From NCBI GenBank assembly GCA_007120485.1, contig SKNP01000227.1, forward strand, positions 1 to 7,145: 7,145 nt of DNA, given 5' to 3'. How positions within the stretch are numbered: the first letter of the stretch is position 1; each line of letters starts with the position of its first letter. The notes beneath the pieces were generated by a model. It was not told the DNA's origin, made no database searches, and saw nothing but the letters and a program-made list of their open reading frames with translations. A program made the position numbers and the translations under genes. This document shows positions 5,145-7,145 of this stretch, piece after piece. The DNA comes from Nitriliruptoraceae bacterium. GTDB lineage: Bacteria; Actinomycetota; Nitriliruptoria; Nitriliruptorales; Nitriliruptoraceae.

Positions 5145-7145
5145 GAAGTTCGAGGTCGTCGGGCACAACGAACGCAAGGTCGACGGCACGGCCCTGGTGC
5201 AAGGCAAGCCGGTGTTCGTCGCTGACCTGCCCGAACGTGCCGGCACGCTGCACCTGGCGTTGCGGACCAGCCCCCATCCGCACGCCCGCATCCGGGCGAT
5301 CGACACCTCCGCAGCCGAGGCCCTCGACGGGGTCGCGCTCGTCCTGACGCACGAGAACACCCCCGACCGGCTCTACACCACGGCGGGTCAGGGCTACCCC
5401 GAACCGTCGCCCTACGACACGCGGATGTTCAACCCCAAGGTGCGTTTCGTCGGCGACCGTGTCGCCGCGGTGGCCGCGGACTCGATCGAGACGGCCCGGG
5501 CAGCTCTGGACCTGATCGACGTCGAGTACGAGGTCCTCGAGCCCATCCTGTCGATCGACGAGGCGTTGGCCGACGGGGCGCCACTGGTCCACGATGAGCC
5601 GTTGTCGGACGCGTGGCAGGCCGACCGCAACATCGCCGCCTACAGCGAAGCGGTCGCTGGCGACGTCGAGGCGGGACTCGCCTCCGCGTACGCGTCCGTC
5701 GACGTCACCGTGGAGACCCACTACGGCCAGCACGCGCCGATCGAACCGCACGTCGTCTCCAGCTACCTCGACGACCATGACCGGTTGGTGTTGGTCAGCT
5801 CCACGCAGGTCCCGTTCCACGCACGCCGGATCATCGGCTACCTGCTGGACGTTCCGATCCATCGCATCCGGGTGATCAAGCCCCGGATCGGGGGTGGTTT
5901 CGGCGTGAAGCAGGAGGTGCTGATCGAGGACCTGCTGGCACTGACGACGCTGCGTACCGGGCGGCCAGCCAGCATGATCTACACCCGTGAGCAGGAGTTC
6001 TACGCCTCGCGGACCCGCCATCCGATGCGGGTGCGCATGCGGCTCGGCGCGGACGCGGACGGCACGATCCAGGCGATCGACATGGACGTGATCTCCAACA
6101 CCGGCGCGTACGGGACCCACAGCCTGACGGTGCTCTCGAACGCTGGCTCGAAGACCCTGCCCATGTACAACCTGGCACCCAACATCCGCTTCATCGGCCG
6201 GGCCGTCTACACCAACCTGCCCGTCGCTGGCGCCTACCGCGGGTACGGGGGGACCCAGGGTCAGTACGCGATGGAGGTGGCGATCGACCAGCTCGCCGAG
6301 GAGCTCGGCATGGATCCGCTGGAGCTGCGGTCGAAGAACCACATCCGTGAGGGCGGGACCTCGCCGATCTTCCGTGAGCTGGGGGAGGGACGCGAAGGCG
6401 TCGAGCAGACGATCACCTCCTGCGAGCTGGCCACGTGCATCGAGGTCGGTGCGGAGCGCATCGGCTGGGCCAGCAAGCGCGGGCAGCGACGACGCGAGGG
6501 ATCGTGGGTCCACGGCGTCGGCATGTCGGTCCACCTCCAGGGTTCGGGTATCCCGCTGATCGACATGGCCGCCGCGAGCATCAAGCTCAACGACGATGGC
6601 TCGATCAACCTCGCCGTCGGTGCCACCGACCTGGGAACCGGATCGGACACCGTGCTCGGCCAGATCGCCGCCGAGGTGATCGGTATCCCGCTGGCCAAGG
6701 TGATCGTCACCTCATCGGACACCGACCTGACGCCCTTCGACACGGGCGCCTACGCGTCGTCGACGACCTACGTGTCTGGAACGGCGGTGCGCAAGGCCGC
6801 GGACGATGTGCGGGGACAGCTGGTGGCGGCCGCCGCGGAGATGCTCGACGCCGACCCCGCGGGGCTGGAGGTGGCGGATGAGCAGATCACGGCACCGGAT
6901 GGACGGTCGGTGACCCTGGAGAAGATCGCGCTGCGGTCGCTGTACGGGGCCAACCAGCACCAGATCGCGGCGACCGCCTCGTCGGTGCCGGAGGTGTCAC
7001 CACCGCCGTTCATCGCCAGCTTCGCTGAGGTCGCGGTGGACACCGACACGGGCCACATCCGGGTCCTCGACTACGTCGTCGCCGCGGACTGCGGTACCGC
7101 GGTGCACCCGAAGCTCGCTGAAGGCCAGGTCGAGGGAGCGGTCGC
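5137..7145 (+). CDS. xdhA: Molybdopterin-binding large subunit, XdhA-like molybdenum hydroxylase, 3' truncated by window edge
   Basis: This is the catalytic subunit of a xanthine-dehydrogenase-type enzyme, which hydroxylates a heterocycle with water at a molybdenum-cytosine or -molybdopterin cofactor. The window holds 669 codons; relatives have about 750-790, so the end with the catalytic Glu motif (GxGEP) is missing. The N-terminal a/b hammerhead domain covers roughly residues 10-120. The cofactor loop GGGFGVKQ is at 252-259, and AYRGYGG at 366-372 supplies Arg368, which aligns with bovine XDH Arg880. Gln259 stands where bovine XDH has Glu802. Segments VSSTQVPFHARR, RVIKP, SNTGAYG, TNLPVAGAYRGYGG and DTDLTPFD resemble E. 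coli XdhA in order and spacing, from recall. The motif that distinguishes form I CO dehydrogenase (AYRCSFR, Cu-binding Cys) is absent, with Gly369 in its place. The ATG lies inside the upstream coding end (8-nt overlap), with GGAGG ahead of it at about 5125-5130. Purine is the favoured substrate, not proven. Confidence 0.9.
   Translation, partial: MGEKFEVVGHNERKVDGTALVQGKPVFVADLPERAGTLHLALRTSPHPHARIRAIDTSAAEALDGVALVLTHENTPDRLYTTAGQGYPEPSPYDTRMFNPKVRFVGDRVAAVAADSIETARAALDLIDVEYEVLEPILSIDEALADGAPLVHDEPLSDAWQADRNIAAYSEAVAGDVEAGLASAYASVDVTVETHYGQHAPIEPHVVSSYLDDHDRLVLVSSTQVPFHARRIIGYLLDVPIHRIRVIKPRIGGGFGVKQEVLIEDLLALTTLRTGRPASMIYTREQEFYASRTRHPMRVRMRLGADADGTIQAIDMDVISNTGAYGTHSLTVLSNAGSKTLPMYNLAPNIRFIGRAVYTNLPVAGAYRGYGGTQGQYAMEVAIDQLAEELGMDPLELRSKNHIREGGTSPIFRELGEGREGVEQTITSCELATCIEVGAERIGWASKRGQRRREGSWVHGVGMSVHLQGSGIPLIDMAAASIKLNDDGSINLAVGATDLGTGSDTVLGQIAAEVIGIPLAKVIVTSSDTDLTPFDTGAYASSTTYVSGTAVRKAADDVRGQLVAAAAEMLDADPAGLEVADEQITAPDGRSVTLEKIALRSLYGANQHQIAATASSVPEVSPPPFIASFAEVAVDTDTGHIRVLDYVVAADCGTAVHPKLAEGQVEGAV

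Noticed and set aside
4532..5347. Plus-strand frame of 271 codons across the FAD/[2Fe-2S]/Mo junction
   Set aside because: It is out of frame with three well-supported genes, including all eight cluster cysteines, and its translation is Arg/Pro/Ser-rich without motifs.
5056..6534. Long minus-strand open frame of 492 codons opposite the Mo subunit
   Set aside because: Same antisense artefact. The plus-strand frame carries GGGFG and AYRGYGG motifs and continues without a stop.
3796..7145. Aerobic carbon monoxide dehydrogenase (coxMSL)
   Set aside because: The form I AYRCSFR motif with the copper-binding Cys is absent (AYRGYGG instead), and the large subunit resembles XdhA.
1..7145. CRISPR arrays, tRNA or rRNA genes, insertion sequences, attachment sites
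   Set aside because: No regularly spaced repeats, RNA gene signatures, transposase or terminal inverted repeats were seen. Nearly all of the window is coding.

Overview
The window is GC-rich DNA with third codon positions mostly G or C, a GTG start on one gene, and tightly packed genes preceded by clear GGAG-type ribosome binding sites. This suggests a high-GC bacterium, most likely an actinobacterium. That assignment is inferred from composition and protein style, because no taxonomic marker gene is present.

Layout: a leftward, 3'-truncated gene (about 1-695) encodes the FAD subunit of a molybdenum hydroxylase. A divergent intergenic region of about 190 bp follows. A rightward run of six tightly spaced genes then fills the rest: an aspartate-carbamoyltransferase-like protein (883-1833), a YgeW-like carbamoyltransferase (1836-2810), a carbamate kinase resembling YqeA (2820-3770), a YgfM-like FAD subunit (3796-4647), a [2Fe-2S] subunit (4644-5144) and a XdhA-like molybdopterin subunit (5137 to beyond the right edge). 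Gaps are 2, 9 and 25 nt, followed by overlaps of 4 and 8 nt, so the six are probably one operon. No terminator is visible inside it.

The gene set recalls the E. coli xdhABC-ygeVW...yqeA...ygfM region, which is linked to anaerobic purine/ureide breakdown. The inferred logic is that the molybdenum hydroxylase handles a purine or other N-heterocycle, ring-opening enzymes outside the window yield ureido (N-carbamoyl) compounds, one or both carbamoyltransferases run in the phosphorolytic direction to release carbamoyl phosphate, and carbamate kinase makes ATP, CO2 and ammonia from it. 

The least expected part is the tandem pair of diverged carbamoyltransferases. The first looks like PyrB overall but has lost several residues used to bind aspartate. 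The second carries YgeW signatures in a shorter protein. They may act in sequence, or together as a heteromer, on a ureide that has not been defined here. Comparisons to named E. coli proteins rest on recalled sequences, not on an alignment run here.
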